64,000 nucleotides of DNA from the NCBI RefSeq assembly GCF_051014445.1, contig NW_027488366.1, forward strand, positions 18,246,001 to 18,310,000, given 5' to 3'. Both the position numbers and the translations under genes were made by a program. The DNA is from Colletes latitarsis (Eukaryota; Arthropoda; Insecta; Hymenoptera; Colletidae). Positions 13,701 to 24,008 of this stretch are shown here, one piece after another (the stretch's first letter is position 1; each line of letters begins with the position of its first letter). A model generated the notes under the pieces. That model did no database searches. It saw only the letters and a program-made list of their open reading frames with translations, and was not told the DNA's origin.

Positions 13701-16700
13701 TTTAATGGACAGTTTCAGTGTGGTACCACACTACTACGTGATACAAACCAGAAAAAACCCAGGATCTGTTCAACAAGTATGTGAAGAATGCGAAAGTATG
13801 AGTCTGATGAGTGAAAATCCCAGACCTAACCTAGACCTGACATGAATTATTCTCTAAAATATTCATCAAAACCAGGTTTAATTGACTGTTTCAGTGTGGT
13901 ACCACACTACTTCGTGATCCAAACCAGAAAGAACCCAGGATCTGTTCAACAAGTATGTGAAAAACGCGAAACTGTGAGCCTGATGAGGGCAAATCATAGA
14001 CCTAACCCAGACCTAAGATGCGTTATCCTCTAACATATTTATCCAAACCAGGTTTAATTGTCTGTTTCAGTGTGGTCCCACATTACTACGTGATCCAAAC
14101 CAGAAAAAACCCAGAATCCGTTCAACAAGTATGTGAAGAATGCGAAAGTATGAGTCTGATAAATGAAAATCCCAGGCCAACCCTAGACCTAACATGAGTT
14201 ATACTCTAAAATATTGATCGAAACCTGGTTTAATCGACTGTTACAGTGTGGTACCACATTACTATGTGATCCAAACCAGAAAATAACCCAGGATCTGTTC
14301 AACGAGTATGTGTAGTGTGCGAAAGTATGAGTCTGATGAGGTCAAATCCCAGACCTATCCCAGGCCTAACTTGCGTTATCCTCTAAAATACTGATCGAAA
14401 CCAGGTTTAATCGACTGTTTCAGTGTGGTACCACATTACTACGTGATCCAAACCAGAAAAAACCCAGGATCAGTTCAACAAGTATGTGAAGAATGCGAAA
14501 GTATGAGTCTGATGAGTGAAAATCCCAGGTCTAACCTAGACCTAACATGCGTTATCCTCTAAAATATTGATGCAAACCAGGTTTAATGGACAGTTTCAGT
14601 GTGGTACCACACTACTACGTGATACAAACCAGAAAAAACCCAGGATCTGTTCAACAAGTATGTGAAAAACGCGAAACAATGAGCCTGATGAGGGCAAATC
14701 CCAGACCTATCCCAGACCTAACTTGCGTTGTCCTCTAAGATATTGATGGAAACCAGGTTTAATTGACTGTTTCAGTGTTGTACTTCATTACTACGTGATG
14801 CAATCCAGAAAAAGCCCAGGATATAGCCATCAAGTATGAGAAATATGCGAAAGAATGAGCCTGATGAGAGCAAATCCCAGACCTAACCTAGACCTAACAT
14901 GAATTATTCTCTAAAGTATTGATCGAAACCAGGTTTAATTGACTGTTACAGTGTGGTCCCACATTACTACGTGATCCAAACCAGAAAAAACCCAGGATCC
15001 GTTCAACAAGTATGTGAAGAATGCGAAAGTATGAATCTGATGAGTGAAAATCCCAGGCCTAACCTAGACCTAACGTGCGTTATCCTCAAAAATATTGATC
15101 GATACCTGGTTTAATCGACTGTTTCAGTGTGGTACCACATTACTATGTGGTCCAAACCAGAAAATAACCCAGGATCTGTTCAACGAGTATGTGAAGTGTG
15201 CGAAAGTATGAGTCTGATGAGGTCAAATCCCAGACCAATCCCAGACTTAACTTGCGTTATCCTCTAAAATATTGATCGAAACCAGGTTTCATCGACTGTT
15301 TCAGTGTGGTACCACATTACTACGTGATCCAAACCAGAAAAAACCCAGGATCTGTTCAACAAGTATGTGAAAAACGCGAAAGTATGAGTCTGATGAGGTC
15401 AAATCCCAGACCTATCCCAGACTTAACTTGCGTTATCCTCTAATATATTGATCGAAACCAGGTTTAATCGACTGTTTCAGCGTGGTACCACATTACTATG
15501 AGATACAATCCAGAAACAGCCCAGGATCTAGCCATGAAGAATAAGAAATATGCGAAAGTATGAGCCTGATGAGGGCAAATCCTAGACCTAACCCAAACCT
15601 AACATGCGTTATCCTCTAAAATATTTATCAAGACCAGGTTTAATTGAATGTTTCAGTGTGGTACCACATTACTACGTGAACCAAACCAGAAAAAACCCAG
15701 GATCCGTTCATCAAGTAAGTTACAACTGCGACAGTATGACCCTGATGAGAGCAAATCCCAGACCTAACCTAGACCTGACATGCGTTGTCCTCTAAAATAT
15801 TGATGAAAACCAGGTGTAATTGACTGTTTCAGTGTGGTACCACATTACTATGTGATCCAATCCGGAAATAGCCCAGGATCCGGCCATGAAGTATGAGAAA
15901 ATTGCGAAAGTAGGAGCCTGATGAGGGCAAATCCTAGACCTAACCCAGACCTAACATGCGATATCCTCTAAAATATTTATCAAGACCAGGTTTAATAGAC
16001 TGTTTCAGTGTGGTACCACTTTACTACGTGATCCAAAGCGGAAAAGACCCTCGATCAGACCAATATGTATGTTAAAACTTCGAAAGTATGACCCTGATGA
16101 GAGCAAATCCCAGGCCTAACCTAGACCTAACATGCGTTGTGCTCTAAAATATTGATGGAAACCAGGTTTAATTGACTGTTTCAGTGTTGTACTTCATTAC
16201 TACGTGATGCAATCCAGAGAAAGCCCAGGATCTAGCCATCAAGTATGAGAAATATGCGAAAGAATGAGCCTGATGAGTGCAAATCCCATGCCTAACCTAG
16301 ACCTAACATGAATTATTCTCTAAAATATTCATCAAAACCAGGTTTAATTGACTGTTTCAGCGTGGTACCACTTTACTACGTGATCCAAAGCAGAAAAAAC
16401 CCCCGATCACGTCAACATGTATGATAAAACTGCGAAAGTATGACCCTGATCAAGGCACATCCCAGGCCTAACCTAGACCTAACATGCGTTATCCTCAAAA
16501 ATATTGATCGAAACCTGATTTAATCGACTGTTTCAGTGTGGTACCACATTACTATGTGATCCAAACCAGAAGATAACCCAGGATCTGTTCAACGAGTATG
16601 TGAAGTGTGCGAAAGTATGAGTCTGATGAGGGCAAATCCCAGACCTATCCCAGACCTAACATGCGTTATCCTCTAAAATATTTATCATGACCAGGTTTAA

Positions 16701-16997
16701 TTGATTGTTTCAGTGTGGTCCCACATTACTTCGTGATCCAAACCAGAAAAAACCCGGGATCCGTTCAACAAGTATGTGAAGAATGCGAAAGTATGAGTCA
16801 GATGAGTGAAAGTCCCCGGCCTAAAACAGACCTAACATGCGTTATCCTCTAAAATATTGATCCAAACCAGGTTTAGTGGACTGTTTCAGTGTGGTACCAC
16901 TTTACTACGTGATCCAAAGCAGAAAAGCCCTCGATCACGTCAACATGTATGATAAAACTGCGAAAGTATGACCCTGATGAGGGCTAATCCCAGACCT

Positions 16998-17008
16998 ATC
17001 CCAGACCT

Positions 17009-17011
<3 letters not shown>
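16998..17011. repeat. Target-site duplication, 3' side of copy 1
   Basis: The 14-bp ATCCCAGACCTAAC lies directly before the poly(T) tract and is repeated at 17367-17380 on the other side of the insertion. Confidence 0.9.
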
Positions 17012-17043
<32 letters not shown>

Positions 17044-17366
17044 TCGTGAGGAAAATCTTCGAAAGACTCCCTCCCACCTCCTTGGGGAGAGGTGGGAGGG
17101 GTGTGTGGGATTCCCCGCGCCCGTACAACGACAGGCGCGGGACCTACCCACTAAAAACCCCACGGTGACCCTTCGGCACGCTTTGGGAGGATACCGGGAA
17201 TCGCTCGAAGCATTCTTCCGGTATCCTCCCCGTGCCCGCGCTTTCGCGCCCATCCCCCGGGGGGACAATCGGTCCCCCCAGTAGACACACTGCCTCATAG
17301 CGGCGGGACGGGGCCACTCCATCCCGCCGTTATCCGTCACGGGGCCGCGTTTAGTGGCGGCTGCGA
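17012..17366 (-). mobile_element. R1-clade retrotransposon copy 1, 3'-UTR fragment only
   Basis: A 355-bp 5'-truncated insertion read on the minus strand. Its 3' end is the poly(A) tail, seen as 31 T at 17012-17042. The rest matches the 3' untranslated region of the near-full-length copy at 36253-36583. It contains the conserved hairpins, including perfect CCCTCCCACCTC/GAGGTGGGAGGG arms and GGGAGGATACCGG/CCGGTATCCTCCC arms. No coding part remains. It keeps the ancestral orientation of the 13-nt loop that is inverted in copy 3. It breaks off at the same nucleotide as copy 3 because both descend from one insertion. Confidence 0.93.
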
Positions 17367-18434
17367 ATCCCAGACCTAACTTGCGTTATCCTCTAAAATA
17401 TTGATTGAAACCAGGTTTAATTGATTGTTTCGGTGTGGTCCCACATTACTACGTGATCCAAACCAGAAAAAACACTCGATCAGGTCAACATGCATGTTAA
17501 AACTGCGAAAGTATGACCCTGATGAGGTCAAATCCCAGACCTATCCCAGACCTGACATGCGTTATCCTCTAAAATATTTATCAAGACCAGGTTTAATTGA
17601 TTGTTTCGGTGTGGTCCCACATTACTACGTGATCGAAACCAGAAAAAACCCAGGATCCGTTCAACAAGTATGTGAAGAATGCGAAAGTATGAGTCTGATG
17701 AGTGAAAATCCCGGACCTAACCTAGACCTAACATGCGTTATCCTCTAATATATTGATCCAAACCAGGTTTAATGGACTGTTTCAGTGTGGTACCACTTTA
17801 CTACGTGATCCAAAGCAGAAAAAACACTCGATCAGGTCAACATGTATGTTAGAACTGCGAAAGTATGACCCTGATGAGGGCAAATCCCAGACCTATCCCA
17901 GACCTAACTTGCGTTGTCCTCTAAGATATTGATGGAAACCAGGTTTAATTGACTGCTTCAGTGTGGTCCCACATTACTACGTGATCCAAACCAGAAAAAA
18001 CCCAGGATCCGTTCAACAAGTACGTGAAGAATGCGAAAGTATGAGTGTGATGAGTGAAAATCCCAGGCCTAACCTAGATCTAACATGAATTATTCTCTAA
18101 AATATTGATCGAAACCTGGTTTAATCTACTGTTTCAGTGTGGTACCACATTACTATGTGATCCAAACCAGAAAATAACCCAGGATCTGTTCAACGAGTAT
18201 GGGAAGTGTGCGAAAGTATGAGTCTGATGAGGTCAAATCCCAGACCTATCCCAGACTTCACTTGCGTTATCCTCTAAAATATTGATCGAAGCCGGGTTTA
18301 ATCGACTGTTTCTGTGTGGTACCACATTACTACGTGATCCAAACCAGAAAAAACCCAGGATCAGTTCAACAAGTATGTGAAAAACGCGAAAGTATGAGCC
18401 TGATGAGGGCGAATCCCTGACCTATCCCAGACCT

Positions 18435-18437
<3 letters not shown>
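17367..18437. repeat. Satellite array, block 2 (about 6 monomers)
   Basis: About 6.1 monomers between copies 1 and 2, opening with the right target-site duplication 17367-17380 and closing with the left duplication of copy 2 (18424-18437). The stretch 17993-18437 closely resembles 26580-27009, which carries the matching uninterrupted target site. No gene seen. Confidence 0.95.
18424..18437. repeat. Target-site duplication, 3' side of copy 2
   Basis: ATCCCAGACCTAAC directly abuts the poly(T) tract and is repeated at 21533-21546. Confidence 0.92.
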
Positions 18438-18470
<33 letters not shown>

Positions 18471-19053
18471 TCGTGGGGAAAATCTTCGAAAGACTCCCTC
18501 CCACCTCGTTGGGGAGAGGTGGGAGGGGTGTGTGGGATTCCCCGCGCCCGTACAACGACAGGCGCGGGACCTACCCACTAAAAACCCCACGGTGACCCTT
18601 CGGCACGCTTTGGGAGGATACCGGGAATCGCTCGAAGCATTCTTCCGGTATCCTCCCCGTGCCCGCGCTTTCGCGCCCATCCCCCGGTGGGACAATCGGT
18701 CCCCCCAGTAGACACACTGCCTCATAGCGGCGGGACGGGGCCACTCCATCCCGCCGCTATCCGTCCCGGGGCCGCGTTTAGTGGCGGCTGCGAGCCCCAA
18801 CTCGCAACCGCCCGCGACCCCGTTTCCACCCCTCGGCGGCCGGGCGTTCATGGCCGCACCAGACCGCCGAGGGTGCCTCCCCTTGCGTCGGACCGGTAGG
18901 GGGAGGCACTCCTACCCCCAACCGGTCCGACCCGGCGCCGCCTGGCGGGAGGAGGGTCCCCTCAGGACCCCCCTCCCAGCCTAGGTCATCCGCCACGCCG
19001 AGGCGGCCGCCCGCGACGCCTCGCGACCGGGCGACGACCTCGGGCCACCGCAC

Positions 19054-19090
19054 GAGCGCGAGCTTCAGCGCGCCGCTGAAGCTCGCGCTC
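19054..19090. other. 17-bp perfect inverted repeat in ORF2 3' end
   Basis: Arms 19054-19070 and 19074-19090 are perfectly complementary around a 3-nt loop (CGC). The equivalent place in copy 4 (about 36837-36873) has two mismatches, both in the left arm and both synonymous in ORF2. The copies thus differ in the completeness of a hairpin. Confidence 0.85.
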
Positions 19091-20425
19091 CCTCCCCGCG
19101 GCCTCCTTCTGCAACATTACGTTCTCGCAGAAGGAGGCCACGGCCCTCCACTTCTCCTCGCTGCCGAGCATGGCGCGCACCACGCCCGGCAGCGAGACAT
19201 CCCGCCCGACGACGCCGACCAGGACACGGCGCTCCCCCTCCCACGCGGGGCATACCTCCAGGGTATGATCCGCCGTGTCCTGCTCAGCGTCGCAGTGGCA
19301 GCAACGCGCCGTCGGCTCCTTCCCTATCCGGCACAGGTATCTTCCGAAGCTGCCATGCCCGGAAAACACCTGTGCCATCCGGTAGGTGAGGCTGCCATGG
19401 CCTCTGTCCAGCCACTCCTTCAGGAGTGGCCGAACCGCCCCGACAGTCCGGTGCCCCGCGGTTGGCAGAGCCAGCCGCTCCTGCCACGCGAGCAACACGG
19501 ACTGCCGGGCCTGGCGCTTCAAATCGCCCCAAGCAGGTTCCTGCCCGCCCGGGACCGCCCCCACCCCCGCGCGACGGTCGACGCGGTGCCGGTACATCAC
19601 CGCGTGCGACCGCGCGAGCAGGTCCATGGGCGGCATCCCCGCTAGAACCGTCGCCGCCTCATGTGACATGGTCCGATACCCGCGGACGACCCTGAGCGCC
19701 ATGCGCCTCTGCACCCGACGCAGCATAGTCATGCTGCGCCGGGAGGCAGCCAGGTCGTCCGCCCAGACGGGGGCCCCGTATAGGGCCACCGACTGGACCA
19801 TTGCCACATAGAGGCGACGAACTCGGCCCGCCGGGCCCCCCAGGTTGGGCAGGATCCGGCCCAGAGCCGCAACCATCCTTTCCAACCGGGGGACCAGGCA
19901 GCGGAAATGCTTCTCGAAACGCCAGTGGCTATCGAGGATCAGCCCTAGATACCTGATCTGGGGCTTCACCTCGATGTCAGCCCCACCCACCCGAATCAAA
20001 GGGGGTGGCGGATCCTGCCGAGGTGAATGAAACGCAATCACCTCGGTCTTATGGACCGCCACCGTCATCCCCATCCCCCTGATTCGGTCGACGACGCGTT
20101 GCGACCCCTCCTCCGCGCGACGCATGGCCCTCACCCAGTGCGCCCCGACGGCCAGCACCAGTGTGTCATCCGCATAACACACCGTGCTGACGCCGTCGGG
20201 GAGGCCGGCCCGCAACACCGAGTCGTACGCGATGTTCCACAGGAGTGGCCCGAGGACCGACCCCTGCGGAACACCGCAGTACACCTCCCTCCGCATATCA
20301 CCATCCCGGCCCGGATACTCGATCCACCTGCCGCGGAGATAATCCCCGACGACCGCCCTGAGACAAGGGGGGACTCGATGATATTCGAGTCCCCTCCTTA
20401 TCTCTTCCCAGGGGAGGGTGTTAAA

Positions 20426-20459
20426 GGCATTGGCAATATCCTTGGATATTGCCAATGCC
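20426..20459. other. 34-bp palindrome in RT motif A, centre TT
   Basis: Arms GGCATTGGCAATATCC (20426-20441) and its exact reverse complement (20444-20459) flank a central TT. In copy 4 the same palindrome (38209-38242) has a central AA, which is what flipping the whole palindrome would give. The flip changes ORF2 residue 576 from Leu to Lys. Confidence 0.9.
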
Positions 20460-21532
20460 ACCCCTCCCCGGGAGACGGCCGCCTCCGAGAGGGCCCTCAC
20501 ACGACCTATCGCGTCGATAGTCGATCGGCCCCCCCGGAAACCGAACTGGCAGTCGGCCAGACCGGGATCACCCCGCGACAGGTGCTCGACGAGGCGGGCA
20601 GCAATCACACGCTCGAAGAGCTTGCCCACCTCGTCGAGGAGACAAATGGGCCGGTATGCGGAGGGAGACTCCGCGGGCCGACCCTCCTTCCGGAGGAGGA
20701 CCATCCTCGCCACCTTCCAACTGGGGGGGAATCGCCCGTCCCTCAGGCAGCGGTCGAACAACCGCCTGAGGTCGGCCCCAAGGACGCCCTGGGTCAAGAC
20801 CCAAACCCGGCCGGGCACACCATCCGGACCCGGGGCCGTGTTACGAACCCCGAGCCGTCTGATGGCCGCTGCCAGCTCCTCCTGCGTGACCCCCAGCTCG
20901 GCCGTCCACTCCACTGGGACAGCCGCCGCCGCCGGAGGACGCGGTCCCCTCTCCCCAATTGGGAAGAGTGTATTGACCACGTCCTCCAGCAGCCGGGGGT
21001 CAAGACCCTCGGTGACGGGGGGCGCCCACGGGCGGAGCTTATTCAGCACCACCTTATATGGGCGCCCCCATGGATCGTCATCAAGGGTCTGGAGGAGCTC
21101 CTTCCATGCCTGGGTCTTGGCCCGTTTGATGGCGACCTGCAGAGCAACCCGCGCCACGCGGTATGCTCCATACAGGTCATCAGCTGCCCTCGCTCGTGCC
21201 ACGCCGTCGCCTGTACGTTGACGACGGCGCGCGCGGGTGTACTGGCGTCGGGCGCGGGCAGTCGCGACTCGCAACTCCGCGATCGCGTCCGACCACCAGT
21301 ACACCGCCCGACGAGGAGAAGCCCGCCCGACCCGAGGCATCGCCGCGTTGCAAATACCCGCGACCAATGCTCCGAGCCGGGCGACCTCCTCCTCTATGCT
21401 CGGCAACTCGGCCGCTCCCTGCGGCCAAGTTGCAGCGAGGGCAGCTGCCATCAGGGCGTCCTTGTCCAGGCGCCGAAGCGCCCAGCGGCGTGGTGGGGTG
21501 CCACGCAGGCGGCCGTGTCGGGATGCACTCGC

Positions 21533-23481
21533 ATCCCAGACCTAACTTGCGTTATCCTCTGAAATATTGATCGAATCCAGGTATAATTGACTGTTTCAGC
21601 GTGGTACCACATTACTACGTGATACAATCCAGAAACAGCCCAGGATCTAGCCATGAAGTATGAGAAATATGCGAAAGTATGAGCCTGATGAGGGCAAATT
21701 CTAGACCTGACCCAGACCTAACATGCGTTATCCTCTAAAATATTTATCGAGACCAGGTTTAATTGACTGTTTCAGTGTGGTACCACATTGCTACGTGATC
21801 CAAACCAGAAAAAACCCAGGATCAGTTCAACAAGTAAGTGAAAAACGCGAAAGTATGAGCCTGATGAGGGCAAATCCCAGACCTATCCCAGACCTAACTT
21901 GCGTTATGCTCTAAAATATTGATCGAAACCTGGTTTAATCGACTGTTTCTGTGTGGTACCACATTACTATGTGATCCAAACCAGAAAATAACCCAGGATC
22001 TGTTCAACGAGTATGTGAAGTGTGCGAAAGTATGAGTCTGATGAGGGCAAATCCTAGACCTATCCCAGACCTAACATGCGTTATCCTCTAAAATATTTAT
22101 CAAGACCAGGTTTAATTGACTGTTTCAGCGTGGTACCACGTTACTACGTGATACAATCCAGAAATAGCCCAGGATCTAGTCATGAAGTATGAGAAATATG
22201 CGAAAGTATGAGCCTGATGAGGGCAAATTCTAGACCTGACCCAGACCTAACATGAGTTTTCCTCTAAAATATTTATCAAGACCTGCTTTAATTGAATGTT
22301 TCAGTGTGGTACCACATTACTACGTGATCTAATCCAGAAATAGCCCAGGATCTAGCCATGAAGTCTTAGAAATATGCGAAAGTATGAGCCTGACGAGGGC
22401 AAATCCTAGTCCTAACCCAGACCTAACATGCGTTTTCCTCTAAAATATTTATCAAGACCTGGTTTAATTGAATGTTTCAGTGTGGTACCACATTACTACG
22501 TGATCCAATCCAGAAATAGCCCAGGATCTAGCCATGAAGTATGAGAAATATGCGAAAGTATGAGCCTGACGAGGGCAAATCCTAGACCTAACCCAGACCT
22601 AACATGCGTTATCCTCTAAAATATTTATCATGACCAGGTTTAATTGATTGTTTCAGTGTGGTCCCACATTACTACGTGATCCAAACCAGAAAAAACCCAG
22701 GATCCGTTCAACAAGTATGTGAAGAATGCGAAAGTATGAGTCTGATGAGGGCAAATCCTAGAACTATCCCTGACCTAACTTGCGTTATCCTCTAAAATAT
22801 TGATCCAAACCAGGTTTAGTGGACTGTTTCAGTGTGGTACCACTTTACTACGTGATCCAAAGCAGAAAAAACCCCCGATCACGTCAACATGTATGATAAA
22901 ACTGCGAAAGTATGACCCTGATGAGGGCACATCCCAGGCCTAACCTAGACCTAACATGCGTTATCCTCAAAAATATTGATCGAAACCTGATGTAATCGAC
23001 TGTTTCAGTGTGGTACCACATTGCTACGTGATCCAAACCAGAAAAAACCCAGGATCAGTTCAACAAGTAAGTGAAAAACGCGAAAGTATGAGCCTGATGA
23101 GGGCAAATCCCAGACCTATCCCAGACCTAACTTGCGTTATGCTCTAAAATATTGATCGAAACCTGGTTTAATCGACTGTTTCAGTGTGGTACCACATTAC
23201 TATGTGATCCAAACCAGAAGATAACCCAGGATCCGTTCAACAAGTATGTGAAGAATGCGGAAGTATGAGTCAGATGAGTGAAAGTCCCCGGCCTAAAACA
23301 GACCTAACATGCGTTATCCTCTAAAATATTGATCCAAACCAGGTTTAGTGGACTGTTTCAGTGTGGTACCACTTTACTACGTGATCCAAAGCAGAAAAAA
23401 CCCTCGATCACGTCAACATGTATGATAAAACTGCGAAAGTATGACCCTGATGAGGGCTAATCCCAGACCTATCCCAGACCT

Positions 23482-23484
<3 letters not shown>
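21533..23484. repeat. Satellite array, block 3 (about 11 monomers)
   Basis: Opens with the 14-bp duplication 21533-21546 that completes the copy 2 insertion, and closes with the left duplication of copy 3 (23471-23484). It contains ordinary monomers of the GCGTGGTACC, GTGGTCCC and GTGGTACCACTTT types. No gene seen. Confidence 0.95.
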
Positions 23485-23515
<31 letters not shown>

Positions 23516-24008
23516 GTCGCGGGGAAAATCTTCGAAAGACTCCCTCCCACCTCCTTGGGGAGAGGTGGGTGGGGTGTGTGGGATTCCCCGCGCCCGTACA
23601 ACGACAGGCGCGGGACCTACCCACTAAAAACCCCACGGTGACCCTTCGGCACGCTTTGGGAGGATACCGGGAATCGCTCGAAGCATTCTTCCGGTATCCT
23701 CCCCGTGCACGCGCTTTCGCGCACATCCCCCGGGGGGACAATCGGTCCCCCCAGTAGACACACTGCCTCATAGTGGCGGGATGGAGTGGCCCCGTCCCTG
23801 GGCCGCGCTTAGTGGCGGCTGCGTATCCCAGACCTAACTTGCGTTATCCTCTAAAATATTGATTGAAACCAGGTTTAATTGATTGTTTCGGTGTGGTCCC
23901 ACATTACTGCGTGATCCAAACCAGAAAAAACACTCGATCAGGTCAACATGTATGTTAGAACTGCGAAAGTATGACCCTGATGAGGGCAAAACCCAGACCT
24001 ATCCCAGA
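22862..24008. repeat. Segmental duplication containing retroelement copy 3 (partner 16390-17550)
   Basis: Second copy of the block described at 16390-17550. Flanks and insertion match, with single-base differences and one monomer-length patch of divergence. Confidence 0.85.
23485..23824 (-). mobile_element. R1-clade retrotransposon copy 3, 3'-UTR fragment with inverted loop
   Basis: A 340-bp minus-strand 3'-UTR fragment with 30 T at 23485-23514, flanked by ATCCCAGACCTAAC at 23471-23484 and 23825-23838. It ends at the same internal nucleotide as copy 1 and shares its flanks, so it is a duplicate of that insertion. It differs by an exact inversion of the 13-nt loop of one hairpin (23782-23794) and by loss of about 15 bp between two TCCC direct repeats just after it. 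Both changes must postdate the duplication, because copies 1, 2 and 4 all keep the other orientation. Confidence 0.93.

Larger units (their letters stand above)
1..17011. repeat. 176-bp satellite array, block 1 (about 97 monomers)
   Basis: Tandem monomers of about 176 bp, for example equivalent starts at 2389 and 2565. Landmarks in each unit are ATGCGTTATCCTCTAAAATA, CCAGGTTTAAT, a GGTACC-centred dyad, ACTACGTGAT, CCAGAAAAAACCCAGGAT, a GCGAAAGTATGAG box and two CCTAAC-type motifs. Several subtypes are interleaved: GTGGTACCACATT, GTTGTACTTCATT, GTGGTCCCACATT and GTGGTACCACTTT forms, with unit ends leading into ATGCG, TTGCG or ATGAATT. The array is AT-rich compared with the inserted elements. 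No gene is seen in this block. The 63-74 aa frames run from ATGCGT of one unit to CTCTAA of the next and recur because the monomer recurs. Confidence 0.97.
16390..17550. repeat. Segmental duplication containing retroelement copy 1 (partner 22862-24008)
   Basis: The left flank, the truncated element and the right flank here match 22862-24008 at an offset of about 6.47 kb. Both have the unusual GAGTCAGATGAGTGAAAGTC and GGCCTAAAACAGACC flank variants on the left and GATTGAAACC with TTTCGGTGTGG on the right. A monomer-sized patch near 16620-16740 differs, as after local exchange. The element copy was therefore probably duplicated with its satellite flanks and not inserted twice. Confidence 0.85.
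18438..21532 (-). mobile_element. R1-clade retrotransposon copy 2, 5'-truncated (3.1 kb)
   Basis: A 3095-bp minus-strand insertion. It has 32 T (the poly(A) tail) at 18438-18469, then the 3'-UTR to 18985, then ORF2 from its stop up to the truncation point at the codon for residue 213. ORF1, the endonuclease domain and the 5' end are missing, as is usual for incomplete target-primed reverse transcription. It closely matches copy 4: about five amino-acid differences over 848 shared residues by direct comparison. It is probably recent but cannot move by itself. Confidence 0.95.
18986..21532 (-). pseudogene. ORF2 remnant of copy 2: reverse transcriptase and C-terminal finger, no endonuclease
   Basis: The frame is open from the 5' junction at 21532 to the stop at 18986-18988 and gives residues 213-1060 of the intact ORF2 in copy 4. 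The first internal ATG is residue 240 (21451). RT blocks are all present: YRPICLLDEVGKLFERV, FGFRGGRSTIDAI, GVPQGSVLGPLLWN, YADD and YLGLILD. The C-terminal CX2CX8HX4C finger is also kept. Without the N-terminal endonuclease (catalytic E37, D125, N127, D201 and H202 in copy 4), ORF1 and a promoter it should be inactive. Residue 576, next to the catalytic aspartate of RT motif A, is Lys here and Leu in copy 4; the change lies at the centre of a perfect palindrome. Other differences from copy 4 are mostly single conservative changes. There are no frameshifts or internal stops. Confidence 0.93.

Noticed and set aside
1..17011. CRISPR-like regular repeats
   Set aside because: Units are contiguous 176-bp tandem copies without unique spacers, in a eukaryotic retroelement context.
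17012..17366. Copies 1 and 3 as two independent insertions with the same truncation
   Set aside because: Shared flanking variants on both sides show one insertion duplicated with its satellite context.
18366..18851. Minus-strand frames containing poly-Lys (also at 16940-17340, 23413-23771 and 36158-36694)
   Set aside because: They read through the poly(A) tail and join 3'-UTR to satellite; not coding.
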